Source of the DNA: Medicago truncatula
Lineage: Eukaryota; Streptophyta; Magnoliopsida; Fabales; Fabaceae
NCBI RefSeq assembly: GCF_003473485.1
Contig: NC_053046.1
Location: forward strand, 12,472,001 to 12,536,000
Reading direction: 5' to 3'
Length of the DNA: 64,000 nucleotides
Shown: positions 12,601 through 24,681 of the stretch, piece after piece
Position numbering within the stretch: position 1 is the first letter of the stretch
How the letters are laid out: every line of letters starts with the position of its first letter
The notes under the pieces: generated by a model
Told to the model about the DNA's origin: nothing
What the model saw: only the letters and a program-made list of their open reading frames with translations
Database searches by the model: none
Translations under genes and position numbers: made by a program

Positions 12601-13445
12601 ATCAAAGAGACACTCACATTGAGAATGGAAGTTGACCCCATAATCCAACCTTATAAATAAGTCAACTTTTTACCAACTAACTGAACATTCAGGACATAAA
12701 TAATCCTTCTTGGACAGGATCATATGAATTCCTCCGTTTAATATATTCTCCTTTTTTCTTAATAAAAAAAGTTTACATTTAAAAAAAGTTATTGGAGATA
12801 TGAATATATTAAATTTGATACTTTTTTTTAAGGATGAAATTTGATACCTATTATTATCGACCAATCATGATCGATTTGTTTAATTTAAAATCAATCAAGA
12901 TTTTTTTAAGGGAATACCAATCAACATTTTATTAATAAAAAAATAGATTTGGTTAAAATCACGATCACATAGTATATCCTAAATTGAAAGAAACAAACAT
13001 GTAACTAAACATTTTATAACATAAAATATCTTCCATTAATGTGGTAATTCTTTCCCAGACAAAAGAAATTTGATGATTTCATTTTTTATTGCTTAGAATC
13101 GGCAAGTCCCAAAACAAATATATTTTATCCTTGTAATATTCTCATTTCATCTAAAATTTTTATCCAAAATTACAAAACACAACTTTAACTAAAAAAAAAT
13201 GGTAGAGAAAAGTGAATAAAAGGAAAAAGAAAAAGTGTAGAGAAGGACGAAGGAGTAAAAGAAAAGATATCACAAAAAAGGACAAACAATTAACTAAAGA
13301 ATAGCAACAATGGGGTCACGAGCCTAGAAAAATAATATCACAAAAAAACAAAAAATAGAACAAAATAAACAAAAAATTATTAAATATAAAAAAGAATCAA
13401 AGTATAATAAAATTCACACTTCCACTCTCTTTTGTATCTATCTCT

Positions 13446-13486
<41 letters not shown>

Positions 13487-13542
13487 ACTCTGGCATTTTC
13501 TGAGTTTCGCTTTCATCCTCTCTGTCTTCGAGTTTCGCCACG
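9672..13542. other. Intergenic, probably divergent promoters plus repeats
   Basis: No convincing gene. The first few hundred bases are the promoter and 5' leader side of the minus-strand gene at 9671. About 11175-11480 contains repeated GGATTATATAATC-type motifs related to the inverted-repeat element at 40223. About 11796 has a degenerate CTCCCTCC-type MITE end. The rest is very AT-rich; short ORFs here (for example 11864-12238) have low-complexity translations and look non-coding. Confidence 0.5.
13441..13484 (+). repeat. (CT)n microsatellite in 5' leader
   Basis: About 20 CT units with one interruption, ending about 60 bases before the start codon at 13543. Pyrimidine-rich CT repeats are common in plant 5' leaders and core promoters; a regulatory role here is inference. 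Confidence 0.9.
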
Positions 13543-14034
13543 ATGCACAGACAATCGTTAGGTTCACCTTCTTCCAAGCTCCATCTTCATGGAGGAGTCG
13601 TTAACGGCGGTGACACTATCATCGCCGATGAACCACCGAAACCTCACCGTCTCTCTTCACCTCCTTCACCACCGAACAAATTCATTCACCTCATTCCAAT
13701 TCTCACTCTCTTCTGCTTCTTCATTCTTTACTTCTTCTCTCACACTCCTTCACCTTCAGAACTAACTCATTTCAACGGATTCACTGCATTCAAACGCTCG
13801 AATAATCATAATCTAGGTAAAAATACAACAATGCAAATTGAAAATTAATTTCGTCGTTATTGATTAATTTGTGAATTTTTTGCTAATTTTTTTGTTGGAT
13901 CTGTTTTAGCGGCGGAGATAAATGGTGACATTGGAGTACATTACGATGATGCGAAAAGAAGTGATGTGTTGGCGATTCGAAGTTTGCAACAGATACCGAA
14001 ATCTCAACTTCACAGAAAACTCGCCGATTTTTAA
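13543..14034 (+). CDS. Small single-pass membrane protein of unknown function
   Basis: Join 13543-13816, 13910-14034; 132 residues, with a 93-base GT-AG intron in phase 1. Residues 1-45 are Ser-, Pro- and His-rich and probably face the cytosol. Residues 47-65 (FIHLIPILTLFCFFILYFF) form one strong membrane segment. The remainder is polar, with AAEINGDIGVHYDD opening exon 2, and ends QLHRKLADF. The architecture suggests a type II or tail-side-out anchored protein. The codon bias of exon 1 is GC-richer than the flanks and exon 2 continues in frame to a stop, which supports a real gene. I do not recognise a named family. Confidence 0.75.
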
Positions 14035-15936
14035 GCTAAACTCTTCACACGTGTGGTTTCTTCCTTCTCTTCTTTCATCTCTTACCCCTTCCATTCTATA
14101 TATTCTTGCTCCACTTGTATTGTACTATTATTGTATATCTAAAATTATTTTAGATTTTGTGTTCGCTCAAGAAGAAAAGAAAGTGAATAAAAATTGATCT
14201 CATATATCATAGGAAATAATTTGCATTGTAATAGTTAATCTTGTTCAATTACTAAATAGTTGTTTGGTATCATCTGGATTTGTCGGATTTCATAGTCATA
14301 ATATAATATGATTTCGCATGAACTGGGACGCGCAACTCTGCGTAGTGACTTCTAATATTTAGTTTGATAAACATTAAACATCATTTTGCAGAGTTTTGCA
14401 ATCGCTTATGCAAAATCACTGTAATTCGAGGCATATTTTGACAAATTCACAGTGATACCAAACAACTGCTAAGAATTGGCGTAGGATAACCGTGGGTGCG
14501 CAGGTGATGGAATACAGCTGGATTCTATGACCGTTACTGCACCTCGAGCTGCGGTTAAAGAGTGCCAGCTGGAAATTGTGTTTTAATTCTTGCTGTCTCT
14601 GTGAGAAACAGAACGGGGTTCTGACGGCGTCACCGCTGAGTGGTGTTACACGTGGAGTCGTTTGAGCTAGGGAAACGGAACGGGACGGAAAATGGATGGT
14701 GTAAATAAAAAGTGTCGGTGTTAGAAGTTTAATGAAACGGTGTCGTTGTTGAAGAACTATTCGGAATGAATGAGCAATTAACTTAGTTGGGCCATAATCC
14801 AGTGTAGTTAATGGTGCTATTTATTATGGTAGGTCATACGTGGGACATTTAATTTTATTATTTTCGATTGGTTGGTCCCTAATCATGTTCAATGATGATC
14901 AAGCAATAGAATAAAAATTATCACGACAAAAAGAAGAAGCAATAGAATAAGGATAATGATATATATAAACGGTTGGGATAATTTTTTTTTTTAAGAGAGA
15001 AACGGTAGGGATTTTTTTTTTCTTTTTAAAACTAAACGATATTCATTCATTCAACTTGATAAAGTATATAATATAAATTCAAATTCGCTAAAAATAAAAA
15101 TGATAAATCTGTGAACAAACTCACATCATCCATGTTAATAGCATAAAACGACAAAGTACCTATGCCTACAAATATGATTATACTCATGTCTCCGGAACTG
15201 CAATCTTGACGACGCCAAAGTCATTGTCGTTGATCGGATCTTCACTTGCTCAAAGCTAATCTTTCAACCTAAATCAAATAAACACCGCACTAAAACGGAA
15301 AATCAAAACAAACAGAGTCATTCAAAAACGACGAAATCACAAAAACAAACGAAAGAAAACAAAAAATATATGAAATCACTTATTCAACTAGGATAGAATG
15401 AAAAACAATTCGGAGGGTGATTTTTAGGTCAAAATTATCCCTAAATCACCTCTCAAAAAAGAAGAAGAAAAAAAAAATGACGGCTAAAATTTGAAAAGGA
15501 GAGAAGAAAGAGGAAGAAAAGTTCAATACAAGTTCTAGTTCTATTTAGTATCTTCGTAGGGATAATCATTCATCAATTCAACTATATCCAAAAAAATATG
15601 CATACATGAATGTATTGTATCATCTTGATCGTTTATATTGTTCTGTCGACGTATATGATGAGACACGTAAAGACAATATTGTACTAATAATGTAACAATT
15701 GTACACTAATTGCAAAGAGACACGAATAAAAACCGTAACTTTCATACATATAATTGAGAAATTGAAAATGAATTTGACATTGTTCATAAGAATACTTTGA
15801 CGAAGGAATTGACACAAATCGTTATTTATTCAATAAATTATTACGGCATAGTATTGATTTCTTGTTGCGTAGCATGTCTTTTAGACACGTAACCAATGAC
15901 TTTATTTTTAAATGTTTATGTGTCTTTTTGCACTTA

Positions 15937-18316
15937 AGAAATTAGTAAAAAATTTGTATTGAATTGTATATGCTTGTGTTTTTGTAGTTTGTAAACAACA
16001 CCAAACTCGTCAATCAAATGAGATGTCTTTTTATAAAAGATAAAATCGTGAAAGACTTACATCGAAAACAAACAATACCTCATAATATGATGTGACAAAC
16101 TTGAGGTCGGAACATTTACTATTAAAACTATTGTACCAAAATTGCATTTGCAATACCAAAATGAACCAACATATCTTACAAGTATTATAATTTTTTAAAA
16201 CATTTTACCGCTAAAACTTATGTGATACATCAATGGTACACACTTATTTGTATTCTATCTTGAAAAGAAGAAGAGTTTAAATCAGAGGAGACAAAGGCTG
16301 TGAGACATAATTGGAGAGGTACATAATCCATTTGAAGATAGAGATGTACTCTTTGAATTTGCAGAGTTGTCTCTTAAATTTGTATTATTGTTATTATTGT
16401 CGACATATTAATATATTTTATACATCAATGACTCATGTGAAAAAGATATTCTTCTATAATGTAGCGGTGGATTAAAGTTTAAATTTCAACTAAAACATGT
16501 ATTTATATTTAATATCCGACAAAGTCTCGAAGATTATTATTTTTAGTAAAAATAACCTGTAAAAATGAAAAATAAAATATTAAAAAAAGTTATAATCATA
16601 ATTAATTTAAAGTTAGTTGTTATTTTATGATGATGAAAAAGAGTATAAAAAAGTGTGCATCTATTTAATCATATTTTATCAATTTCATATTTTTTTAGAG
16701 CGTATCACATAAACTTGTTGGCTTAATTGCACTTTTTTCCCTATCTTTTATTAATTGTGCAATTTTGCACCTCATCTTTTGTCAATTGTGTTTTGTTCAA
16801 AATCATCATTAAAAGAGGGGAAAACCGGCAAAAGATGGGGTGCAAAATCACTCAAAAAAAAGAAGAGGGAGTACAAAATCGCACAATTGACAAAAAGATA
16901 GGGGGCAAAAGTGCAATTAAACACAAAAGGTTCATCTAACTGGAAAGGGGGCAAAAATATGGGGTGCAAAATCGCTCAAAAAAAAAAGAATGGATGCAAA
17001 TCGCACAATTAGCAAAAGATAGGGGAAAAGTGCAATTAAGCCAAACTTTTTTTGTTTTGTCAAGTAGAATTTCACTCTTAAGATGAATAAGTGATAAATT
17101 TGACTATTTTAATTATTATTATATTTAGTTAAAAATTATTATATTATGTGGTATATGATTCATATTAGTGCAAAATTTTATCTGAATGTTTATTATGTTG
17201 CAACATCATAAATATATTATTAAAAAAAAACCATAAAATACACATACCTCAAGTATATTTTTTTAGGGAACCCAACTATATATGTTATTATATACTAGAT
17301 TTTTGACCCGTGCTCCGCTCAGGTTTATTGTAAAGGGATTGGCATACGAATAATAAAATATAGTATATAATTGATAACGGTGAAAAAGATAAGTTGTCAG
17401 GTCACGTCTTTCCATTTTCAAAGCTCTAAATATCAAAATGTATGATTTTTGTGCTGTGTGTGAAATTTTTACACGGTTTAGGGGTTTTTTCTTTTTGAGA
17501 GAAACACGTTTAGGGTTTGGGATATATAACCAAGTTTACATGGAAATTAGGGTGTCCGAATTTGCATGGAAATTAGGATATTATGTTTGTAAACGTATTA
17601 AATAAGTGTATAAAATATTGTAAAAAAAAAAAAAAAAAAACAAGATAGGAATGAAATAAAGGCATGAAATTGGTTAAAAAAAAGTGTACAAAATATTGTA
17701 AAAAAAAAGGCATGAAATTAGTGCGATGAATTTTTTTAGTATTGTGTACAAAATATTGTCAAAAAAAATCCAAAAAAATAAGTATAAAATAGAAGGTAAG
17801 AGGATATGAATGAAATTGGTGCGATGCATTTTTGTAGATGTAATTTGTTAGGTTAAATAATTGCAAACCTAATAAGGCAAATGAGCGGGAAAAAATTAGG
17901 TTAAATTGCTGCAGACCTAACATAATTAATAAATAAAAAGATTCTCTTTTTATGTTCATTAAATAATTAATGTATCTGTTTTACAATGTAGACCAGATAC
18001 ATTAACTACTCAATGAACCTAAAAAAAAAAATTCTTTTCTTATATTTGAGACCGGAGACAGTAAGTTTTAGTGATAAAATGTTTTAAAAAATTATAATAT
18101 TTGTAAGATATTTTGGTTCAATAGTTTTAATAGTAAATATTTCGACATCAAGTTTGTCACATCATATTATGAGATATTGTTTGTTTTGGATGTAAGATTT
18201 TCACGATTTTATCTTTTATAAAAAGACATCTCGTTTGGTTAAGGAGTTTGGTGTTGTTTACAAACTACAAAAACACAAGCATATACAATTCAATACAAAT
18301 TTTTACTAATTTCTTT
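15937..18316. mobile_element. Long-inverted-repeat element, possibly Mutator-like, non-autonomous
   Basis: Two inverted arms of about 250-285 bp: 15937-16220 and 18062-18316. The left arm begins AGAAATTAGTAAAAAATTTG and the right arm ends with its complement. Both contain GTTTGTAAACAACACCAAAC or its complement. About 1.84 kb lies between the arms, with a separate MITE at 16719-17043 and no transposase coding. Long inverted repeats around unrelated DNA fit non-autonomous Mutator-like elements, but no clear 9-bp duplication is visible, so the class is inference. Confidence 0.5.
16719..17043. mobile_element. MITE with TTGGCTTAATTGCAC ends
   Basis: About 325 bp bounded by TTGGCTTAATTGCACTTTT and its complement. 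Internal sequence repeats the motif GTGCAAAATCGC and its complement. It lies between the arms of the larger element at 15937-18316. No coding. Confidence 0.65.
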
Positions 18317-18433
18317 CACTCGAACAATTACAAATTTATGGTAGTTTTGTCCATGCACATGTATTTGAAAGTCAAACTCAAAAATCATACCCAAATAATT
18401 AAAAACTTTGAATTCCTTATACTCAAAACAATA

Positions 18434-18587
18434 TACTCCCTCCGTTTTTTATTTTATTATAAGTAAATTTTGACTTTTAGGTTTATTTAATTAATGATAT
18501 ATGTGATCTAAATATTAAACCATATATATCATTAATTGAATGAATCTAAAAATCAAAATTAGTTTATAATAAAAAACGGAGCGAATA
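18434..18587. mobile_element. Stowaway-like MITE
   Basis: A 154-bp palindrome with ends TACTCCCTCCGTTTTTTA and, in reverse complement, TATTCGCTCCGTTTTTTA. The terminal TA fits the TA target of Tc1/mariner-related Stowaway elements. It starts about 120 bp beyond the right arm of the 15937-18316 element. Confidence 0.75.
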
Positions 18588-19189
18588 TAATTGATACTTA
18601 ACGGACAAGTTTGCCATTAGAATACAATGAACCACTAAAAAATTCATGGTGTGATTCATAGGTTTATCATTTCATCATTCACAAAAATGATATCTCCTTG
18701 TTCTTTTTCACTTTAAAATATCATTGTTTAACCACTATAACCACCACAACTTTTTGTTTTGTATTTAGATATTAAAACTTGATGATGACGATAGGTAAAG
18801 CTAAAGTGTGAATCACCAAACAACAATTTAAGTGAATAAATAAAAGAAAGTGGGTCACACCTTCACGAGTTGCATTTGGCCAAAAACAAGCTCGTGAATA
18901 TGAACATTGACGAGATGTTGTTGCTATTGCAATGGCAGGGCATGATCCGTGTCTGAGCGTATTCCCTCTGCATTTTCACGTTTTTCCATGGATTTTAAGG
19001 TAACTTGATTGAGATCGAATTGAAGGTAAATTGTTAAAATATAAAAATCTAATTAATAATTAGTTAGTAGTTAAATTTGGATACCAATTTGACTATAGTC
19101 GAGACTCGAGATCTTTATGAAATATTTACAATTTTAAGGACCTATCGAGGGTGTTTTAGGATGCCAAAGACTAATTTAGTGGTGTCTTT

Positions 19190-19797
19190 TAGGGGCGTTA
19201 AAATTCAAACAGATTCAAATTAAAATCGTAAATCGATCTAAAAAAATTAAAAACCGCGTAAAACAAAATATTATTGGATGAGTTTGGATGCCATTTTGTT
19301 AAAACCGCTCTGATTAGATTGAATTTTGGATTGATTTTTCAAAACTGAACCGAACCGGACCGCATACATATATTTTAATACATATTTTCATTTTTTATAA
19401 GTATAATATATTATATTAAGCTATTATTTTTTTCTTTTTAATTGTTTTAATACATATGAGTTTAATTTAATCAACTTTGTTACTATTTGATATATGTTTC
19501 CAAAAATAATCAATCATTTTTACTTCATATACTATTAATTTTTTATAAATCATATTATATTTTGTATTAAACCTATTATTTTAGCATATTTTTATAAGAT
19601 TGTTATTAATAAAAAAAAGTTATAATTTGTAATTTGGATATTCAAAAACCGATCCAAATTAAACCGTATTAAATTGGATCGGATCGATTTTAAAAAATTA
19701 ATCATTCAAAACCGAACCGAACCACATAAGATTTTATCTTTGGGTCGGATGAATTTTTTCCTCAAAACTGATTCAAAATGCACTGCGAACACCCTTA
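19190..19797. mobile_element. Degenerate MITE with AACCGAACCGAACC-type interior
   Basis: The left side begins near TTAGGGGCGTTAAAATTC; the right end reads in reverse complement GGGTGTTCGCAGTGCATTTT. Both interior flanks carry AAACCGA/GAACCGAACC motifs. The TIRs are weakly matched, so the boundaries are approximate and the class (hAT-like) is a guess. Confidence 0.4.
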
Positions 19798-19915
19798 TTG
19801 TATTTAATTCAAGTGGTATCAGACACATAATATATAATAATAATTTGAACATTAGTTCATCACATTGTGGAATCTAATCTTTTTCGTTAGACCAAACCTC
19901 TATCGATATAATTTT

Positions 19916-20419
19916 TAGGGTTAAATATATTTTTGGTCCCTATAAATATACCAACTTTTCGTTTTAGTCCCTCTAAAATTTTCCTTCAACTTTTAGTCCC
20001 TATAAAATTTTCAATCTTTACTTTTGGTCCCTCGTTTAAAGTAAACTCATATGTAGAATTCATATTTTTAAATAAAATTTTTCAGAAAAATGTATAATAT
20101 TATAAGGATCTCTCCCAAAAAAATTTAGAATTTTTTACCAAAACATGAATTAAATATGAATTTTTATATTTTTGGCTGTAAAATATTCATATTTAATTCA
20201 TGTTTTGTTAAAAAATTCTAATTTTTTTTGGGAGTGATTTTTACAATATTTCATAAATTTCTGCACAATTTCATTAAAAAATTCAATAATTTACTTTAAA
20301 ATAGGGACCAAAAGTAGTGATTGAGAATTTTCTAAGGACTAAAAGTTGAAGGAAAACTTTAGAGGGACTAAAACGAAAAATTGGTATATTTATAGAGACC
20401 AAAAACATATTTAACCCTA
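19916..20419. mobile_element. Non-autonomous element with long inverted repeats (TAGGGTTAAATAT ends)
   Basis: About 504 bp. The left end is TAGGGTTAAATATATTTTTG and the right end its near-complement. The inverted arms extend about 150 bp or more and contain GGGACCAAAAGTA and GGGACTAAAACG or complements. ATTTT on both sides could be a 5-bp duplication, but in AT-rich DNA this is weak. Confidence 0.7.
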
Positions 20420-22679
20420 ATTTTTATCTTTATTTATCAATGCTATTAAGTCACCAGTTTTAACAATCAAAGGTATGGTTCAAATAGTAAATGAATTTCC
20501 TAAAAGTCAAATTAATCAAAAATATTATTATCTGAAATAATTCTTATAACAAGAGTTGACATTCTTCTTAAAAGTGAGATTCACTTGCTACATGCGTAAA
20601 TATTTCTAATATTAACGATACAAATTCAAAAATTCAATTACTTAATTGAAAGGTCTAATAGGATCATAGGATCATACTGCTATCGAACAAATTGCATTTT
20701 CATGTACTAGTATTTTTCTTCATATGATCAAATTACTTCAACTATGTACTATTTACATCTCTATGATTAGTTGACTTTAGACGTATTTGAGCATGTGGAT
20801 TTTTGCAGTATGACCTTAGAACAGAAACTAAAGTCACTTGATTTTTTTTAGTTTTCATATTAGCTATTATAATATGTACAATTTGTGATTACTCTCCCTT
20901 TTTAACTTACCTTTTTAAATTATATGAGATTTAGGGATTAAATTCGGGATTTAGAGATTATAGATTTAATTTAGAGATATTGATTTTTTGTTCAGGTATC
21001 GAAGTGATCATTTTCTACTTTTACTTTAGTCCATGTGACACAACATATACCACGTCCGCACAAAACATTAGTCATCTCAGTTGTTAACAAAAGTTTTTAA
21101 CGCCGGAGACTAAGGTGATAACGGAAGTGCACATTCAGGACTACTTTATATTTAATTCCGAATCAGAGACCTTTGTAAGAGCGAGGTGCAGAGTCAAGGA
21201 TCAAAGTGACTATTTCCTCTTATTTTTTATAAACAACTTGGACATAACACGAGTACTGCGACAAGTAAAATATATGTTGGAAAAGGGCAAAAAAAGTGTG
21301 GTCACTTTACATGCACCAAATTGCATTGGTGCTAGCTTTTCTACTCTTCTACCTGTTGCTGTATTATAAAAATCTTGATGATGCGTTTGTCTATATGGGA
21401 ATCAACTATATTTTAGTGTAAGTACTAACTAATTTTACCAACCAACCCTTGGATTATAAACATTAATATAAGCCTCAAATGAAAAATGCACAGGGACAAT
21501 GTGACGCATTGCATTATCAACATTTCAGAAGCCCGCATTAAGAAGAGGCATGCATGTGATGATCACTTTATGTTGATAGTAGAGGGTCATTTTCATGCAA
21601 CTATAGTTGTTTAAATTTTTAAAACGAAGTCAATGTTTCTTTTTTCTTTTCTTTCTTTGTTATGTTGTCATGGCTTAGTAGAACATCGTGGTACTACATG
21701 GAGAAGCTACCTACTAAGGTCCTTGAGTTGCCTTTTAATGGGATTTGGGAAGGGGTGATAGATAGGACAGAAGAAAATAGAATTGAGATTGATAATTGGG
21801 AAAAAAGAATGCTTGAAAGAAAAAGAAAATTCTTATTGAATAATTTATGAACCAATACGAATTTTGGTCTTCCCATCCCATGTTTTTCATTTTGACAGGT
21901 GAATTTAGCCCATTTTGTTTACAATATCATATAATTAGCACCAAAATCAAACTAATTCTCTAATTAATGACTATGAAAAGAATTTACCAATAAAAAATTT
22001 GATCCTCATGTTGGAATTCAACATGAGTGGATTGTATCGGTGATCTTGCTATTCAAATTAATTGGATCCCACAATTATAAAATAAGTGATTTCAATAGTG
22101 AGATCTCCTATCCTATATCACACCTTCAAGTTGGATTCCAACTTAAAAGGATCTAAAATCCAAGTGCTTTACCATCTTGGCAAATTGAGATTGAGATTCT
22201 AGTTACAAATAACCAATCACAACTAATAACTTATCATAGCTAATTTTTGTGAAACAATTCATAAGTAACTAAATCCCACTCAAGGAAGAAAGTAAATGCC
22301 TAGTTTTTTTAACTTTGACGGTAATGAATGAAATTAAGTTATGCGGGCAAAACCTTTATTAGAATATCAATGAGTCAATGTTGTGTATTTTGATATAGAT
22401 GAGCTATAAGGTGTTGGATTGGACCAGTACCTAAATGAATTTGCAATAAATGTATATGAAATTATAGGCAGTGTGATATCTATAATCCGGGTCCATGTAT
22501 TTGCACATGCTCCCCCATTTGGGGTGACAACTATAATTAAGATATACTCCCTCCATTTCAAAATATATGTCCAAGTCAATCACTTCACATATGTCAATGC
22601 ACAATTTTGACCATTAACATCTTTAATTATAAAGTAAAAAATTATAAAAATTTAATATTTTGAAAATATTTGTCGAGAC

Positions 22680-23224
22680 TAGGCATGGCAATGGGGCGGG
22701 TGGGGACGGGTTTTACATTCCCCGTCCCCATATCTGATTCACATATACTTACCCGTTACCTTACCCATACCCAACGGGGATGAGAAAATGAACCCCATCC
22801 CCGTCCTCGATGGGTTCAAGTATCCCCGCCCCATCCCCGTCCCCGCATTGAATAATTTTATTTAATAAAAAATAGAAGTTTTTTGCAACCCCTTGTGAAA
22901 TATTGTAATGCATTATCCAACAATATATTCACTTTAACATTTGTTAGATCGATTGATTTAACTGCTCCTTTAAATATCAATGGTAGTTTTTATAACACGA
23001 CAATTATCAAACAAAATAACATGACATATTAACATAAAGTAGTTTTCTATATTTGGGACGGGTTTGGGTATAGGTTCGGGGTGGGTACCTATATACCCAT
23101 TACCTGTCCCATACCTGTGTTTTACAATCAAGGAAAACCCAAACCCAGTCAAAATGGGGAAATCCGTCAAATTGGGTTTGGTTCGGGTGGGTAACCACGG
23201 GTATGGGTTTTGTTGCCATGCCTA
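22680..23224. mobile_element. hAT-type MITE A (first insertion)
   Basis: 545 bp, with perfect ends TAGGCATGGCAA and TTGCCATGCCTA. It is flanked by the perfect 8-bp duplication GTCGAGAC (22672-22679 and 23225-23232), the length typical of hAT elements. The subterminal regions are GC-rich (GGGGCGGG and GGGACGGGTTTGGG runs) and the centre AT-rich. A relative lies at 32753-33361. No transposase coding. Confidence 0.9.
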
Positions 23225-23304
23225 GTCGAGACAAATCAAACAACATCTTACATGCTAATATGTATTTAAACATTAGTTAAAAAGTATGGTCAAAGTAAGT
23301 CAAG

Positions 23305-23952
23305 CAGGGGCGGTTTCACCACCCAGTTAGCCTTGGCACGTGCTCGGGCTCAACCGATACTCAGGACGGATCTCTTTGGGGATCTATGGGAGCCATACCA
23401 TTCCTCAAGGTTGCTATATATATTATATTGGGCATAAATAATCAATAAGTTTACTTGATTGTAGTGGAATGGCGAGCGTGTTTTCACTTTATTGTCTTTG
23501 GATTCGAGTCCTGTTGCCTCTTCTTTTTAGAATTTCTCCTGTATTTTTAATATTAATATTTTATTCAAAAAAGTGTCCTGTAGGGACTTGAACCGGCTCC
23601 CCCACACTAAAATCAAAACAAGCCAACCATTTTATCTACTTACCAATTCTTGTTACACATTGAAACGGTTTTGTATATATTATATACAATTTTGGCACCC
23701 TAACAAATATAATCAGGATTTGCCATTGAGCATACTTTCTTTGTATCGCTACAAGAAATTTACAACAAATTTGAATTTTTGTGACGGCCAAAATCCATCA
23801 ATATAGGAAAAATTTATGTAGCTAAATTCATCTGTCAGTGCCAAATGGCTGTCACGACATGTTTTCCACCTTTACCTACGGTTTTTTCGTAGGTAAAACT
23901 TATCATTATTTTATTTTACCCAGGCTCTATAAATTTCCTGGCTCCGCCACTG
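23305..23952. mobile_element. hAT-type MITE B (second insertion)
   Basis: 648 bp, with ends CAGGGGCGG and, in reverse complement, CAGTGGCGGAGCC, the hAT-like CAG...GGCGG pattern. It is flanked by the perfect 8-bp duplication AAGTCAAG (23297-23304 and 23953-23960). It carries no transposase. Confidence 0.9.
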
Positions 23953-24009
23953 AAGTCAAGTGAATAGTGCGTATTACAAAAATTAGACATGTATTTTGAA
24001 ACGGAGGGA

Positions 24010-24013
<4 letters not shown>

Positions 24014-24046
<33 letters not shown>
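24014..24046. repeat. (TG)n/(TA)n microsatellite
   Basis: A short TG run followed by about 14 TA units, directly beside the right end of the Stowaway-like MITE. Confidence 0.9.
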
Positions 24047-24047
<1 letters not shown>

Positions 24048-24114
24048 AAAGAAAGGGATATATAGGAGTTGTAATGTGGAGTTTGTGTTTGTAACATGAG
24101 AAATAAGATTACAA

Positions 24115-24340
24115 TATCTTGAAGGGTGTTGAGGGTTTCTTCGGGACACTCATGCCGGATGGATCAAATGTTACTTCAAGAAAATTGAAACATGTGATGT
24201 TTTTCATGTCGAAATGTGGGGCATGTATCTAGGTTTGGACATGCATGGAGGGATAACACCACTTATCTTATAGTGGAGTGTGATTCAAAGGTCTTGGTAG
24301 ACATAATTCCAGAAATGACTCTTACTAACGAGTGACTATC
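24115..24340 (+). pseudogene. LINE-type RNase H fragment
   Basis: The forward reading gives GWIKCYFKKIETCDVF followed by HVEMWGMYLGLDM, the first half of the RNase H fold common in plant non-LTR elements. The conserved Glu in VEMWG is present, and the conserved Asp appears in a second frame as VECDSKVLVD. There is at least one frame change and a stop at LIL*, so it is broken. No reverse transcriptase is visible nearby. It could alternatively derive from a free-standing RNase H-like gene. Confidence 0.55.
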
Positions 24341-24681
24341 GAGTACTCCTTAAGGATTTTAAAATAAGAAATTATTCAATAAAAAAGTTAAATATTTCAA
24401 TTTTCAATGCAATGATTACACAAACTTTTATAAACAAATTTCCATTTAAAGGCTATAAAGAGTGTCTCGTGCTCCCTGGGCACTCGTTAGCATTTCACTT
24501 GTTAAAAGTTGTAAATTTAATGGGACGATTCTTACTTTGGTTCGGTGTATTTGAAAAAATTTAACTTTAAGTTGGACAATCAAAATTATCCATATTTGAC
24601 GTGAATGCAATAGAATTGTATATTAGCTTGCTAATTTCAGCATTTCCATAGAGTTTGTAAATTTTCATATTCTATAGAATG

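Larger units (their letters stand above)
22544..24011. mobile_element. Stowaway-like MITE split by two hAT-type MITEs
   Basis: The host element has ends TACTCCCTCCATTTCAAAAT and, in reverse complement, ACTCCCTCCGTTTCAAAATA. Its own sequence is 22544-22679, 23225-23304 and 23953-24011. An uninterrupted relative at about 32328-32580 shows the same order of internal motifs without the two insertions. Confidence 0.85.

Noticed and set aside
17290-17330. Helitron or other element end (GACCCGTGCTCCGCTC)
   Set aside because: No matching hairpin-CTRR end or second terminus could be found.
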